Assembly (NCBI RefSeq): GCF_002900095.1
Contig: NZ_LLKN01000001.1
Coordinates: 248,001 to 312,000 of the forward strand
From: Salegentibacter mishustinae
GTDB taxonomy: Bacteria; Bacteroidota; Bacteroidia; Flavobacteriales; Flavobacteriaceae
Reading direction: 5' to 3'
DNA length: 64,000 nucleotides
The position numbers were made by a program, and so were the translations under genes. Positions 1 to 7,927 of the stretch are shown here, piece after piece. Position 1 is the first letter of the stretch. Each line of letters begins with the position of its first letter. The notes under the pieces are model-generated. The model did not search any database. It saw only the letters and a program-made list of their open reading frames with translations, and had not been told where the DNA came from.

Positions 1-1
1 C

Positions 2-106
2 TCGGGAATGCGAAGCGCTTCAGCAAAAAGTATGTTGAAATCTAACGGATTTTCGAACGTGTACAATGGCGGAAGCTGGGCCAGGCTAAATAGCCGAATT
101 TCCTAA
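2..106 (+). CDS. Rhodanese-like domain protein, C-terminal end (cut by window start)
   Basis: An open frame enters from the window edge and stops at 104-106. It reads SGMRSASAKSMLKSNGF followed by SNVYNGGSWARLNSRIS. This is the end of a single-domain rhodanese: the active-site loop CxxGxR runs just before SGMRSA, and the NVYNGGSW block near the C-terminus is typical of the family. Such proteins carry sulfane sulfur as a cysteine persulfide. The catalytic cysteine lies outside the window. The next gene starts 5 bases later and encodes a small membrane protein; in YgaP these two parts are one polypeptide, so the pair probably works together. Confidence 0.75.
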   Translation, partial: SGMRSASAKSMLKSNGFSNVYNGGSWARLNSRIS

Positions 107-111
107 TAATT

Positions 112-333
112 ATGAAAGAAAGAATTTTTACACGTTGGACCTGGATTCGAGCGGCCTATTTTTTAATAGGTAGCTGGGTAATTGTACAAAGCGCCCTGGA
201 AGGCGAATGGATTGGCATTGCCCTTGGTGCCTGGCCGGCTGCTATGGGACTATTCGGACTTGCCTGTGCAGGTGGAAATTGTGCAAATGGAGCTTGTGAA
301 GTAAAATCAGATCCAGCAGATACCCACCAGTAA
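112..333 (+). CDS. Small membrane protein, DUF2892/YgaP membrane-part-like
   Basis: 73 residues. Two hydrophobic stretches (about 13-27 and 33-52) with a short polar turn form a membrane hairpin, followed by a cysteine-bearing tail (CAGGNCANGAC) and a polar end. The size, the two helices and its position directly after a rhodanese gene fit the DUF2892/YgaP membrane segment. The role is likely to anchor or partner the upstream sulfurtransferase at the inner membrane. The three cysteines at the end of helix 2 could bind metal or carry persulfide; that is inference. No terminator is obvious before the repeat remnant that follows. Confidence 0.7.
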   Translation: MKERIFTRWTWIRAAYFLIGSWVIVQSALEGEWIGIALGAWPAAMGLFGLACAGGNCANGACEVKSDPADTHQ

Positions 334-364
334 TCTTAAAAACTGGTTATAAATAAGTCGATTT

Positions 365-513
365 TAGATATTCTTAAAATACTATATAAGAATAGGTATC
401 AATATTAAATGCCACAACGCCGCTATACTGCTTTTATTTTGGGCACAGTTTCCCTTATACTATAAAAATAGCATAGGATCTGCCGCAGGTAAGATATACT
501 AAATTAGGGGTAC
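365..513 (+). repeat. Decayed remnant of a mobile element (bfmA end plus hairpin repeat), copy R1
   Basis: This stretch matches 9774-9920. Positions 365-379 (TAGATATTCTTAAAA) equal 9774-9788, which are the last codons of the bfmA gene there. Positions 409-510 align to 9819-9920 without gaps but with many substitutions. Both copies hold an 18-codon frame starting MPQR and a hairpin. In this copy the hairpin arms carry A-C mismatches, while in the 9.8-kb copy they pair fully if G-T pairs are allowed. This copy is therefore the degraded one. It shows that a related element once ended here. Confidence 0.8.
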
Positions 514-615
514 TCAATTATTTAAAAGATAAGAAAGAACAGCGGAAAGCCAACAAATACAATCTCCAATAAATAATTATGAGCGCAATCATATAAAAGA
601 TTTCACATGGAGGTT

Positions 616-623
616 TATCTTTG
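616..623 (+). promoter_or_regulatory. Bacteroidota -7 promoter box upstream of the copper cluster
   Basis: TATCTTTG matches the Bacteroidota -7 consensus TAnnTTTG exactly. Transcription would start about 7 bases later, almost at the start codon at 632, so the mRNA would have a very short leader or none. I see no clear -33 TTG at the expected place. Confidence 0.45.
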
Positions 624-631
624 TATTCTAA

Positions 632-1006
632 ATGAAAAACCATCATTCCATAGTAGTATCGCTTTTTGTGTTATTGATCTCCTTCAATAGCATCAAAAGT
701 GGTATTATGATAAGTTTTTATATGGTAGATACTAAGAACTTTGTAGAATTGTTTTGTGTTAATAAAGAGAAACCAGAATTGGAATGTAATGGTAAATGCG
801 AGCTTTCAAAACTAGCCGAAAGTGATACCTCCAAAGAAAAACCAAGCTATTTAGACATTCTTCAAAAAGAAATTGCTTTATTCTATTCTGCTTCTTATTC
901 ACCACAACCTAAAATACTTGCACAAAATTCTCTTGTAGACAATGAGTATTTAAATAATTATCGATTTCTTTTTACATCGGAGTTCATTCTTCCCCCCATC
1001 GTATAA
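632..1006 (+). CDS. Exported or membrane-anchored small protein with CNGKC motif
   Basis: 124 residues with an N-terminal hydrophobic segment (about 7-30) that could be a signal peptide or anchor. A cysteine cluster follows: Cys42, then CNGKC at 52-56. I do not recognise a named family. The cysteine spacing and the next two genes, both with copper-type ligands, suggest metal binding or thiol chemistry in the periplasm. It is the first gene of a three-gene rightward cluster (86 bases to the next gene) and has a good -7 box just upstream. Start chosen at the only ATG that gives the export segment. Confidence 0.6.
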   Translation: MKNHHSIVVSLFVLLISFNSIKSGIMISFYMVDTKNFVELFCVNKEKPELECNGKCELSKLAESDTSKEKPSYLDILQKEIALFYSASYSPQPKILAQNSLVDNEYLNNYRFLFTSEFILPPIV

Positions 1007-1091
1007 ATTTCCCTTTAATAAAACTACCTAATAGCTGGAGACTTATTTTTCCAGCAGGGACACTTATATAATTACACCAAATTTTTATACG

Positions 1092-1928
1092 ATGAAACTA
1101 TTAAAATATTTCAGCGTTTTCGCTGTAGCATTACTTTTCTCCTGCTCGTCAGACGACGATACTCCTATTCAGATTAATGAAACTGAAGATCTAATTTTTG
1201 TTCAGGAAATACAAAATGAAACACATACTATTACGCTTTTCACAGAAGACGGAAGCCTTAAGCAAGGTTATAATAAAATATATTTCCAGATAAAAGATGG
1301 AGATGATTTTATTAATAATGCAGACGTTTCATGGATGCCGGTAATGCACATGACAGCAATGTCGCACAGTGGGCCGCATTCAGAAATTAATAAGAAGGCT
1401 AATGCAGAAACCCTTTACGAAGGCTATATCATAATCCAAATGGCTCAGAATGATTCCGAATATTGGGAATTAAGCTTTAATTATAATGTTGAAGGGGCGG
1501 AATATGTTGCAAAGGATATTATTGAGGTAACACCTACCGACAAAAACTGGGTAAGTGTGTTCACCGGAAATGACGATACGCGCTATATCGCGGCCTTAAT
1601 AGAGCCAGATTCCCCCAAAGTAGCCGTGAACGATATCACAGTAGCCATTCACAAAATGGAGAACATGATGAGTTTCCCAATAGTTAACGATTATCAGTTA
1701 AAGATAGATCCGCGAATGCCAAGTATGGGAAACCACAGTTCGCCAAATAATGAAGATCTTCTTCAGTCTGATTCAGATAATCTTTACCACGGAAAACTAA
1801 GTCTTACCATGACGGGTTATTGGAAGATCAACCTGCAATTAATCGATGAATCAGGAGAAGTCTTAAAAGGGGAAGAAGTCACTGAAACAAATGAATCCAG
1901 TAGCATTTACTTTGAAATTGAATTTTAA
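1092..1928 (+). CDS. Copper-type Met/His-rich lipoprotein with two YtkA/FixH-like repeats
   Basis: 278 residues. Residues 1-18 form a lipoprotein signal peptide with Cys18 (LLFSC). The mature part holds two similar halves. Each has a beta-rich block ending in a Met/His cluster: HMTAMSHSGPHSE in the first, PRMPSMGNHSSPNNE in the second. Each is followed by a Tyr-x-Gly/Leu strand and a WELSF or WKINL strand. This fits duplicated YtkA/FixH-like immunoglobulin-type domains, whose methionine and histidine clusters suit Cu(I) binding. It probably binds copper at the periplasmic membrane face and works with the OprC-like receptor encoded next. A strong hairpin lies between the two genes. Confidence 0.65.
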   Translation: MKLLKYFSVFAVALLFSCSSDDDTPIQINETEDLIFVQEIQNETHTITLFTEDGSLKQGYNKIYFQIKDGDDFINNADVSWMPVMHMTAMSHSGPHSEINKKANAETLYEGYIIIQMAQNDSEYWELSFNYNVEGAEYVAKDIIEVTPTDKNWVSVFTGNDDTRYIAALIEPDSPKVAVNDITVAIHKMENMMSFPIVNDYQLKIDPRMPSMGNHSSPNNEDLLQSDSDNLYHGKLSLTMTGYWKINLQLIDESGEVLKGEEVTETNESSSIYFEIEF

Positions 1929-1934
1929 TTTTTG

Positions 1935-1960
1935 CCGGGTGATACTCTCTTATCACCCGG
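1935..1960 (+). terminator. Hairpin between lipoprotein and receptor genes
   Basis: CCGGGTGATA and TATCACCCGG are perfect 10-bp arms around a short loop, followed by TATTTTAAAT. It lies in the 49 bases between the two genes. It may partly terminate transcription and so set a lower level for the receptor, or protect the 3' end of the upstream message. Confidence 0.6.
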
Positions 1961-1977
1961 TATTTTAAATAACAGCT

Positions 1978-3987
1978 ATGGAAAAATATATATATTTCGG
2001 GCTAATGTTTTTATTGACTTTCGGGATAAAAGCCCAGGAAGAGCAAAAAGAAGTAAAGCAAGATAGCCTTATTGTTCCCGAAGAATTAGTAGAAATAATT
2101 CTTATTGGTAAGAATTCAAACAAACACCATTACGAAAATAAGTCTCTAGCTACTATTGAAACTTATTTAGAAGAGGCAAATAGCGTTGATTTTATAAAAA
2201 GAGGAGCCTATGCCTGGGAACCTATGATACAGGGAATGGCTTCAGAGCGAAGTGTGGTTACCATAGATGGTATGCGGATCTATGGAGCCTGTACCGATAA
2301 GATGGATCCGATCACCTCTTATGTAGAAATTTCAAACTTATCGAAAGCTGAAATTAAAAAAGGACAGGCAGGTGCCGAAAATGGTGCTACCATTGGAGGG
2401 GCCATAGATTTAGAACGGCAAAAAAGTGAGTATGAAAATTCTGGTTGGAGTGGCAATGCTCAATCGGGCATAGAAAGTATTAACGAACAAAAAATTCTGG
2501 GAGCCGCGCTGCAGTACACTTCTAATAAAGTTTTTGCCGATGTTGATTTAATGTATCGAGATGCTGAAAATTATAGCGCCGCAGGGAACGAGGAAATTCT
2601 CTATTCACAATTTACAAAATATAATTTTTCAGTGGTTACCGGTTATCAAATTGAACAAAACAAAAGCATAGAAGCTTCTTTTATTTTTGATGAAGCCAAT
2701 GATGTAGGTTACCCTGCCCTACCTATGGATGTCTCTTTAGCCAGAGCATATATAGGCTCTTTAGAATATATATCTAATCCAGAAGATGAATTTTATAAGG
2801 AATGGAAGACCAAAATTTATTATAATAATGTCACTCATATTATGGATGATTCCCAGCGTCCCGATGTACCCATAAGAATGGATATGCCCGGTTGGAGCAA
2901 AACTGCCGGAATGTATTCTAAACTAAAGGGAAATTTTGAGAATCATTCCTGGGATCTTTCTATAAACGGCCATTTCAATAATTCTTTAGCTGAAATGACC
3001 ATGTTCCCTGAAGATCCTAATGAAAATGATATGTTTATGTTAACCTGGCCCGATGTGAACACTATTTACACCGGCTTATTCGCTAAAGATCAATACCTGA
3101 TCAATGAAGATTTTTCAGCAGAAATCTCACTGGGAATGGGAGTTCATAATAATAACATTCAAGATGAATTTGGCCTGGAAAGTCTACGCATATTTTACCC
3201 GGAGATGGAAGATTCAAAAACCCGCTTTTTACTAAATACCGGGGCTCAAATAAGTTACTCTACACATCCGTGGACACTTGCACTGGGACTGGGTTATGGC
3301 GAGAGAGCACCTTCGGTTTCTGAAGCTTACGGTTTCTATTTATTCAATAGTTTTGATGCTTTTGACTATATAGGAAACCCGAACATGGCAAACGAAAAAT
3401 CCCTGGAAATGAATGTATCTACCCGGTACGAACATAAATCTTTTTCATTTAGCGTGAACTCTGCTTTCTATCATATTTCAGATTATATCATAGGAAAACC
3501 AGACCCGGACCTATCCCCGATGAATATTGGAATTAATGGAGTTAAGGTTTACGAACAATTACCGTACGCGCAATTATGGAGTAATGACCTAAGTATAAAT
3601 TATACATTTTTAAAAGATTTTACCGCAAAGGCGAAAGCGGTTTATCGTATAGGTAGGGATAATGAAAATAGCAATTTACCACTTATTCAACCCTTAACTT
3701 TTGAAGCAGGATTACGTTATAGAAAGAATGCGTTCTATGCCGAAGCAATACTTGAAAGCGCTACAAAGCAATTTGATTATAGCCCTGAATTTGGAGAAAA
3801 TCAAACCCCGGCCTATTCAGTATTTAATTTAGCCTTATCCCAAATATTTTATATAAATGCCCAAAAGATGATTTTAAAGGTTGGTGGTGAAAACTTGTTT
3901 GATGAATATTACTCAACCTACTCAGATTGGAATAATATTCCGAGACCGGGTAGAAATCTATATGCGAACGTAATTTATAATTTTTAA
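1978..3987 (+). CDS. TonB-dependent copper receptor, OprC/NosA-like
   Basis: 669 residues, outer-membrane receptor. Signal peptide about 1-19 (ends GIKAQ). The plug domain reads DGMRIYGACTDKMDPITSY at about 97-115, then a typical KKGQAGAENGATIGGAID. The barrel follows and ends in an aromatic residue (VIYNF). In Pseudomonas OprC, copper is held by a CxxxM pair in the plug and an HxM pair in a loop. Here Cys105/Met109 and His287/Met289 (THIM) give exactly those two motifs. The protein therefore most likely imports copper with TonB energy. Neighbouring Met/His-rich lipoprotein and CNGKC genes support this. OprC/NosA proteins are linked to NosZ copper supply, and a full nos operon lies at 45-52 kb in this window. 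Confidence 0.85.
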   Translation: MEKYIYFGLMFLLTFGIKAQEEQKEVKQDSLIVPEELVEIILIGKNSNKHHYENKSLATIETYLEEANSVDFIKRGAYAWEPMIQGMASERSVVTIDGMRIYGACTDKMDPITSYVEISNLSKAEIKKGQAGAENGATIGGAIDLERQKSEYENSGWSGNAQSGIESINEQKILGAALQYTSNKVFADVDLMYRDAENYSAAGNEEILYSQFTKYNFSVVTGYQIEQNKSIEASFIFDEANDVGYPALPMDVSLARAYIGSLEYISNPEDEFYKEWKTKIYYNNVTHIMDDSQRPDVPIRMDMPGWSKTAGMYSKLKGNFENHSWDLSINGHFNNSLAEMTMFPEDPNENDMFMLTWPDVNTIYTGLFAKDQYLINEDFSAEISLGMGVHNNNIQDEFGLESLRIFYPEMEDSKTRFLLNTGAQISYSTHPWTLALGLGYGERAPSVSEAYGFYLFNSFDAFDYIGNPNMANEKSLEMNVSTRYEHKSFSFSVNSAFYHISDYIIGKPDPDLSPMNIGINGVKVYEQLPYAQLWSNDLSINYTFLKDFTAKAKAVYRIGRDNENSNLPLIQPLTFEAGLRYRKNAFYAEAILESATKQFDYSPEFGENQTPAYSVFNLALSQIFYINAQKMILKVGGENLFDEYYSTYSDWNNIPRPGRNLYANVIYNF

Positions 3988-4305
3988 AAATTACGCTATC
4001 ATATATTTAAATGCCAAAAATGGCCTTTAGCATTCGCGACAATTTTTATCTCAAAATTTTGGGTATATCAGAAGGTAAAAGGATTTTTTGAATAAAATAG
4101 ATTAGATAATTCTTTTCTATACTCCTAACTAAATCCTTTCCCAAATCTTTAAAACAATCAGGAAACTAATTTTTGAAATAACATTAAAAAAATAATCTTA
4201 GTTTCTAAATCTAAGCTGATCAGAATACTCGGAATATTAGTAAGATATAGCTTAATACGTTTATTTAGTCAAAATCAACTATCTCTTTAGAATTCGACTT
4301 TTTAT
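3988..4305. other. Non-coding stretch left of the tRNA-Leu repeats
   Basis: No convincing gene on either strand. A weak GCCA-aaaa-TGGC hairpin about 25 bases after the receptor stop may act as its terminator. The rest is AT-rich with many stops and probably belongs to the right end of a former left-hand island. Confidence 0.5.
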
Positions 4306-4369
4306 GTTACCCAAACAAAAAAGCCGACTCTTTCAAGTCGGCTTATCCCTTTGTGCGGGCGGAGAGACT
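4306..4369 (-). repeat. tRNA-Leu 3'-end copy A with terminator (old attachment site)
   Basis: These 64 bases match 29238-29301 with one difference (4313). They hold a GTTACCC motif, the hairpin AAGCCGAC/GTCGGCTT and the last bases of tRNA-Leu (minus strand). After 4369 the match ends and a palindrome TCCCGATAGGCATCGGGA (4370-4387) begins. Because it includes sequence left of the tRNA, it looks like the right end of another island that once inserted at the same tRNA. Confidence 0.8.
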
Positions 4370-4466
4370 TCCCGATAGGCATCGGGATAAACTTCTCGCC
4401 TCTCCGCCTAGAGATCTTCATAATTTTCACAAAATAAAAAAGCTCCTCATTTCTGAGAAGCTTTCT

Positions 4467-4521
4467 TTTGTGCGGGCGGAGAGACTCGAACTCTCACACC
4501 GTAAGGCACTAGATCCTAAGT
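4467..4521 (-). repeat. attL: 55-bp tRNA-Leu 3'-end copy B
   Basis: A perfect 55-bp match to 29282-29336, covering the 3' half of tRNA-Leu(UAG) to within the anticodon loop. The match stops at 4521; the rest of the tRNA is missing here. A different terminator-like hairpin (AAGCT...AGCTT, about 4438-4464) precedes it. An integrase gene starts about 160 bases to the right. This is the distal attachment site of the island. Confidence 0.9.
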
Positions 4522-4627
4522 TCGATTTGAATAGAAACCAAAGGAAATCAAAAGAATACAAAATACTGATTTACTGATGTTTAACCACTTAACAGATATC
4601 AAATAAACCCAAAACAATTCAAGAAAT

Positions 4628-4646
4628 GTGTTACCTATGTGTTACC
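4628..4646 (+). promoter_or_regulatory. Left arm-type direct repeats (2 x GTGTTACC, 11-bp period)
   Basis: GTGTTACC occurs at 4628 and 4639, exactly one helical turn apart. The same pair in the same orientation occurs at the other island end (29225 and 29236). Placement just inside both att repeats and next to the integrase gene suggests sites for the integrase arm-binding domain or the excision factor. Confidence 0.6.
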
Positions 4647-4683
4647 CAGAATGATTATCTTAGTATTTTCAAACAAGAAAATT

Positions 4684-5925
4684 ATGGTTCATCTCAAAGC
4701 AATTTTGCATCCTAAAAAGTTAAATAAGACTGAAATAATTTATCGGTTAGCATTAAGAGTAACCAGTTTCCGTAGACGCAGCTATTTTCATCTTGGTTAT
4801 AATATTGATCCAAAGGATTGGGATGAGAAAGCAGAAAAAGTAAAGAAATCACATCCTAAATACCAGCATTTAAATAGGCTAATCAGGAAAAAATATGATC
4901 AACTAGATGATATTATCTATGAAGCAGAGCGTAATAAAAAGCAATTATCTGCAAAGCAAATAACAGATAAGATAAGAAGTAATAAAAATAATAATTCCTT
5001 CTTCGCTCTTGCCAAAGAACATGGGGAGGATTTAGAAAAATCAAAAAAATTTAATCGCGCTATTTCCGATCGTTCTAAAGCAAAAATTATTAAAGATTTT
5101 ACCAAAGGAAAAGATGTCTTATTTCCGGAAATTGATGAAAGTTTTTTAAGGCGATTTAAAGTATATCTTAAAAATGAAAAAAACAACTCAGAAAGGTCTG
5201 TAATGAATTCATATGTGTTTATTAGATTGCTATTCAATAGGGCAATTAAAAGAGGCATAATAGACCAAACTTTTTATCCCTTCGGTAGGGGTAAAATACT
5301 TATAAAATATCCTGAATCATTAAAAATAGGATTAACAGAAGAAGAAATCCTTAAAATTGAACAATTAGATTTACAAAAACATACTCCCCTTTGGCATACA
5401 AGAAACATATTTTTATTCTCTTTCTATTTAGCAGGAATCAGAATAACAGATTTACTTCATCTAAAATGGAATGATATAGTAGATGACAGATTGTTTTATA
5501 GAATGAAAAAAAACGCAAAATTAGATTCGCTCCGGCTTCCTGAGAAAGTAATTGAAATTTTGGAGTTCTATCGTACCGATCAGAGATCTTATGCTGATTT
5601 TATTTTTCCTGAACTTAAAAAAGTGGGAGGAGATGAAACCAAACAAAAATATAGTGTAATAAAGAGTGCTATAAAAAAACATAATTCTAATCTAAAGGAT
5701 ATAGCTGATCTTGCAGAAATAGATAAAAAAATCACCAATCATATCGCCAGAGATTCTTTTGGAAATATTGCCGGAGATAAGGTGTCCCCACAAATGCTTC
5801 AAAAACTATATAGACATAGCAGCTTGAGTACTACAATTGGATATCAGGGTAATTTTGTACACGCTTCCTCAGATCAAGCGCTAGATGAGATTTTAAAATT
5901 TTCCAACGGCAATAAGATTAATTAA
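4684..5925 (+). CDS. Tyrosine recombinase (island integrase)
   Basis: About 413 residues, site-specific integrase of the Bacteroidota mobile-element type. N-terminal arm-binding part (starting MVHLKAILHPKK), a SAM-like core-binding domain, and a C-terminal catalytic domain. Catalytic residues are visible: Arg in LAGIRITDL, HIAR (HxxR), the His of YRHSS, and the Tyr of TTIGYQ. Counting from an upstream GTG at 4639 these are R268, H368, R371, H393 and Y402. I chose ATG 4684 because the family starts near this sequence and because the GTG lies inside the arm repeats; ATG 4651 is possible. It sits next to attL, so it most likely integrates the island into tRNA-Leu. Confidence 0.9.
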   Translation: MVHLKAILHPKKLNKTEIIYRLALRVTSFRRRSYFHLGYNIDPKDWDEKAEKVKKSHPKYQHLNRLIRKKYDQLDDIIYEAERNKKQLSAKQITDKIRSNKNNNSFFALAKEHGEDLEKSKKFNRAISDRSKAKIIKDFTKGKDVLFPEIDESFLRRFKVYLKNEKNNSERSVMNSYVFIRLLFNRAIKRGIIDQTFYPFGRGKILIKYPESLKIGLTEEEILKIEQLDLQKHTPLWHTRNIFLFSFYLAGIRITDLLHLKWNDIVDDRLFYRMKKNAKLDSLRLPEKVIEILEFYRTDQRSYADFIFPELKKVGGDETKQKYSVIKSAIKKHNSNLKDIADLAEIDKKITNHIARDSFGNIAGDKVSPQMLQKLYRHSSLSTTIGYQGNFVHASSDQALDEILKFSNGNKIN

Positions 5926-6056
5926 ACATTCTATTAGGATTTTCTTCTTTTAGAATTAAACTACAGGATTGAAATACCCCTTCTAGATAAAATTAAAAAC
6001 TACACCTATATTTTCTTTTTTATTATCTTTAAATAGTTAAAAGAGAACAAAGTAAG

Positions 6057-6779
6057 ATGTTTTTGGAGCGCATTGCGATTTTCACTATTCAGCTAAGGGC
6101 TAAGCTCCAGGATTTTTTTAATTATCTCCTAAGGGAAACTGATTCACAACTGGGCCAAATTTTTTTTACCTGTTGTATTTTAGTTTTTACAGCACTCCTC
6201 CTTTATGTCTGGATCACTCCGTTTAGCCTTTGGTTTCAGATCTGTTATACGATAATTTACCTCTTTACTTCTCTAGTGTTTATTTCAGGAATTTATTTTA
6301 TCGTTAAGAGAAAAAGGATCAGGACTAAATCTAATTCCTTTGAAGTATATACACTGGATCACGATTCATTGTCATTTCACCATTTTAATCTGAAAGTTAT
6401 TCCGATTACAGAAGAAAAGACTCAAACAATTTTTAAAGCATTCTCGGGGAATTACTTTACCAGTGGAAATTATCGAAGTTTTCAATTTCTAGTTCAGTTG
6501 AAACCGGTAGTTCCTGAGAAACGTCTGCAATGGGTTGATCTTTCTCCTAAAAGACCGAAACAGGCCAACCGGCAAACCCTACTGGAATTTTTAAGCCATC
6601 TATTTATCGGTTTTAAGAACCTGGACAACCGGCAGATTATCATATTTGTCGAACAGTATTTTCAACTTAAAAATCCGAAGGGAAACCTTCAACATTTATC
6701 TACAAAAAACATTTCAGACTGGCGAACCAATGAAGCTGCTTACCTTCGAGGTATTTCTGAAATTTTTAAAAACCTATAG
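6057..6779 (+). CDS. Membrane protein of unknown function in the island
   Basis: 240 residues. Two hydrophobic helices at about 33-54 and 58-82 form a hairpin, followed by a basic KRKRIRTK stretch and a soluble C-terminal domain of about 150 residues. I do not recognise the family. The C-terminal part holds conserved-looking aromatic and charged residues (WVDLSPKRP, NLDNRQ) but no catalytic motif. It lies between the integrase and the HTH gene, a place often filled in flavobacterial mobilizable elements by accessory proteins. A role in entry exclusion or regulation cannot be told from the sequence. Confidence 0.6.
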   Translation: MFLERIAIFTIQLRAKLQDFFNYLLRETDSQLGQIFFTCCILVFTALLLYVWITPFSLWFQICYTIIYLFTSLVFISGIYFIVKRKRIRTKSNSFEVYTLDHDSLSFHHFNLKVIPITEEKTQTIFKAFSGNYFTSGNYRSFQFLVQLKPVVPEKRLQWVDLSPKRPKQANRQTLLEFLSHLFIGFKNLDNRQIIIFVEQYFQLKNPKGNLQHLSTKNISDWRTNEAAYLRGISEIFKNL

Positions 6780-6891
6780 GTAATTCCTTTACTATTACCA
6801 GTTACCATATTGATTTACAGAGATTTTAATCATTCATTTGTTGCCATAACCTAAAGACAACCATTGTGTTGGCTTATAAAAAATATCAATT

Positions 6892-7122
6892 ATGAATGAT
6901 TTACAATTAGAAGATCGATTGATGCGTATGGAGCAAATGCTCGCCGCAAACAAGGAAGTACTAACCTTTGATGAAGCCTGCCTGTATTCCGGGATTTCGA
7001 GAAGCTATATGTACAAGCTTACCGCTAAAAACCTTATTCCCTATTCCAAACCACGGGGAAAGTTGATTTATTTTGAGAAAAGCAAGTTGAACGCCTGGCT
7101 GCTTGGCAACCAAAAATCTTAA
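6892..7122 (+). CDS. Excisionase-type helix-turn-helix protein
   Basis: 76 residues with a MerR/HTH_17 DNA-binding fold: LTFDEACLYSGISRSYMYKLTAKNLIPYSKPRGK, ending with IYFEKSKLNAWLL. The pattern of helix-turn-helix, a wing with PRGKLIYF and a terminal helix is the standard excision-factor (Xis/AlpA-like) layout of Bacteroidota elements. It probably bends DNA at the attachment sites or regulates the replication genes. It is followed directly by the replication initiator gene, only 4 bases away, which suggests co-transcription. Confidence 0.8.
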   Translation: MNDLQLEDRLMRMEQMLAANKEVLTFDEACLYSGISRSYMYKLTAKNLIPYSKPRGKLIYFEKSKLNAWLLGNQKS

Positions 7123-7126
7123 GGAG

Positions 7127-7927
7127 ATGAGTGGTTACGAATTTTCAAGGGCGTGGTTTGATTTCAGTTTTAATCATCCTAATAAGGTTAAACCCGTCCA
7201 TACCGCTATTTATTTTTTTGTCATAGAACGCTGCAATAGGTTAGGTTGGAAAGAAAACTTTGGTTTTCCAACCGATCTGGCAATGGAAGCTTTGGGAATC
7301 AAGAATTATAAAACTTATATCCGCGCCCTTGAAGATCTCGTGGATTGGAATTTTATCCAATGGATACAGAAAAGTAAAAACCAGTATACTGCTAATGTCA
7401 TTGCTTTGGTAAAAAATACCAAAGCACAACCCGAAGCATTGGACAAAGCATTGCACACAACAGTGTCTGAGCAATGCTCAAAGCAAGTCCGAAGCATTGC
7501 TAGTATAGATAAACAAATAAACTTATTAAACAATGAAACTTTAAATAAAAAGCCATTTCTGAAAATTGATAAGTCTGAAATTCCAAAAGATCAGCTTATA
7601 TATTACCAGTGGGCACTTAAGTTTCAACAGCTCTTTCTAAAAAACTTAAAAAATAAAAGTGCACCAACAAAAAAAGTAGAAATAACAAGCTTCAAAAATT
7701 GTCTTGATCCTATCCGGTTGATGATGGAAAAAGATGGAGTTTCAGAAGATCAATTGCTACTTGCCTATGAATTACTGAATGGTTCCGAAGAATTTTGGAA
7801 AGGAATTATACTAAGCACTTATAAACTCAGGGAGAAAATTGGGCAGCTAATCGCCCAGGGAAAAAAGCCGGTGAAAATAAAAACGATGGACCTCCAGGTT
7901 CAGCATAAAATTCAAAGTTATGACTAG
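7127..7927 (+). CDS. Replication initiator-like winged-helix protein (DnaD/lambda O-type role)
   Basis: 266 residues from ATG 7127, which follows an AAGGAG ribosome site; a TTG at 7103 is less likely. The N-terminal 100 residues look like a winged helix used by primosome initiators (FSFNHPNKVKPVHTAIYFF, NYKTYIRALEDLVDWNFI). A variable linker follows, encoded by repeated GCATTG motifs, then a helical C-terminal domain. It overlaps the next gene, a DnaC-like ATPase, by 8 bases. The pair resembles lambda O/P or DnaD/DnaI: an origin binder plus a helicase loader. The family assignment is from layout, not from a signature motif. Confidence 0.6.
   Translation: MSGYEFSRAWFDFSFNHPNKVKPVHTAIYFFVIERCNRLGWKENFGFPTDLAMEALGIKNYKTYIRALEDLVDWNFIQWIQKSKNQYTANVIALVKNTKAQPEALDKALHTTVSEQCSKQVRSIASIDKQINLLNNETLNKKPFLKIDKSEIPKDQLIYYQWALKFQQLFLKNLKNKSAPTKKVEITSFKNCLDPIRLMMEKDGVSEDQLLLAYELLNGSEEFWKGIILSTYKLREKIGQLIAQGKKPVKIKTMDLQVQHKIQSYD
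7398..7575. other. Candidate replication origin: iteron-like repeats plus AT-rich stretch inside the initiator gene
   Basis: Motifs of the form CnAAGCATTG recur: CCGAAGCATTGGAC (7431), CAAAGCATTGCAC (7444), CCGAAGCATTGCT (7489), with an inverted CATTGCTTTGG at 7398 and a GAGCAATGCTC palindrome at 7469. A very AT-rich stretch (about 7501-7560) follows at once. Iterons in the linker of the initiator gene followed by an AT-rich unwinding region is the arrangement of the lambda origin within gene O. The function is inferred. Confidence 0.45.

Noticed and set aside
4353-4577. 74-codon rightward frame across the tRNA repeats
   Set aside because: It runs through two tRNA-Leu fragments and a palindrome; the protein has no support.
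7398-7501. CRISPR array considered for the repeated GCATTG motifs
   Set aside because: Repeats are short, unevenly spaced and inside a coding frame; no cas genes in the window.
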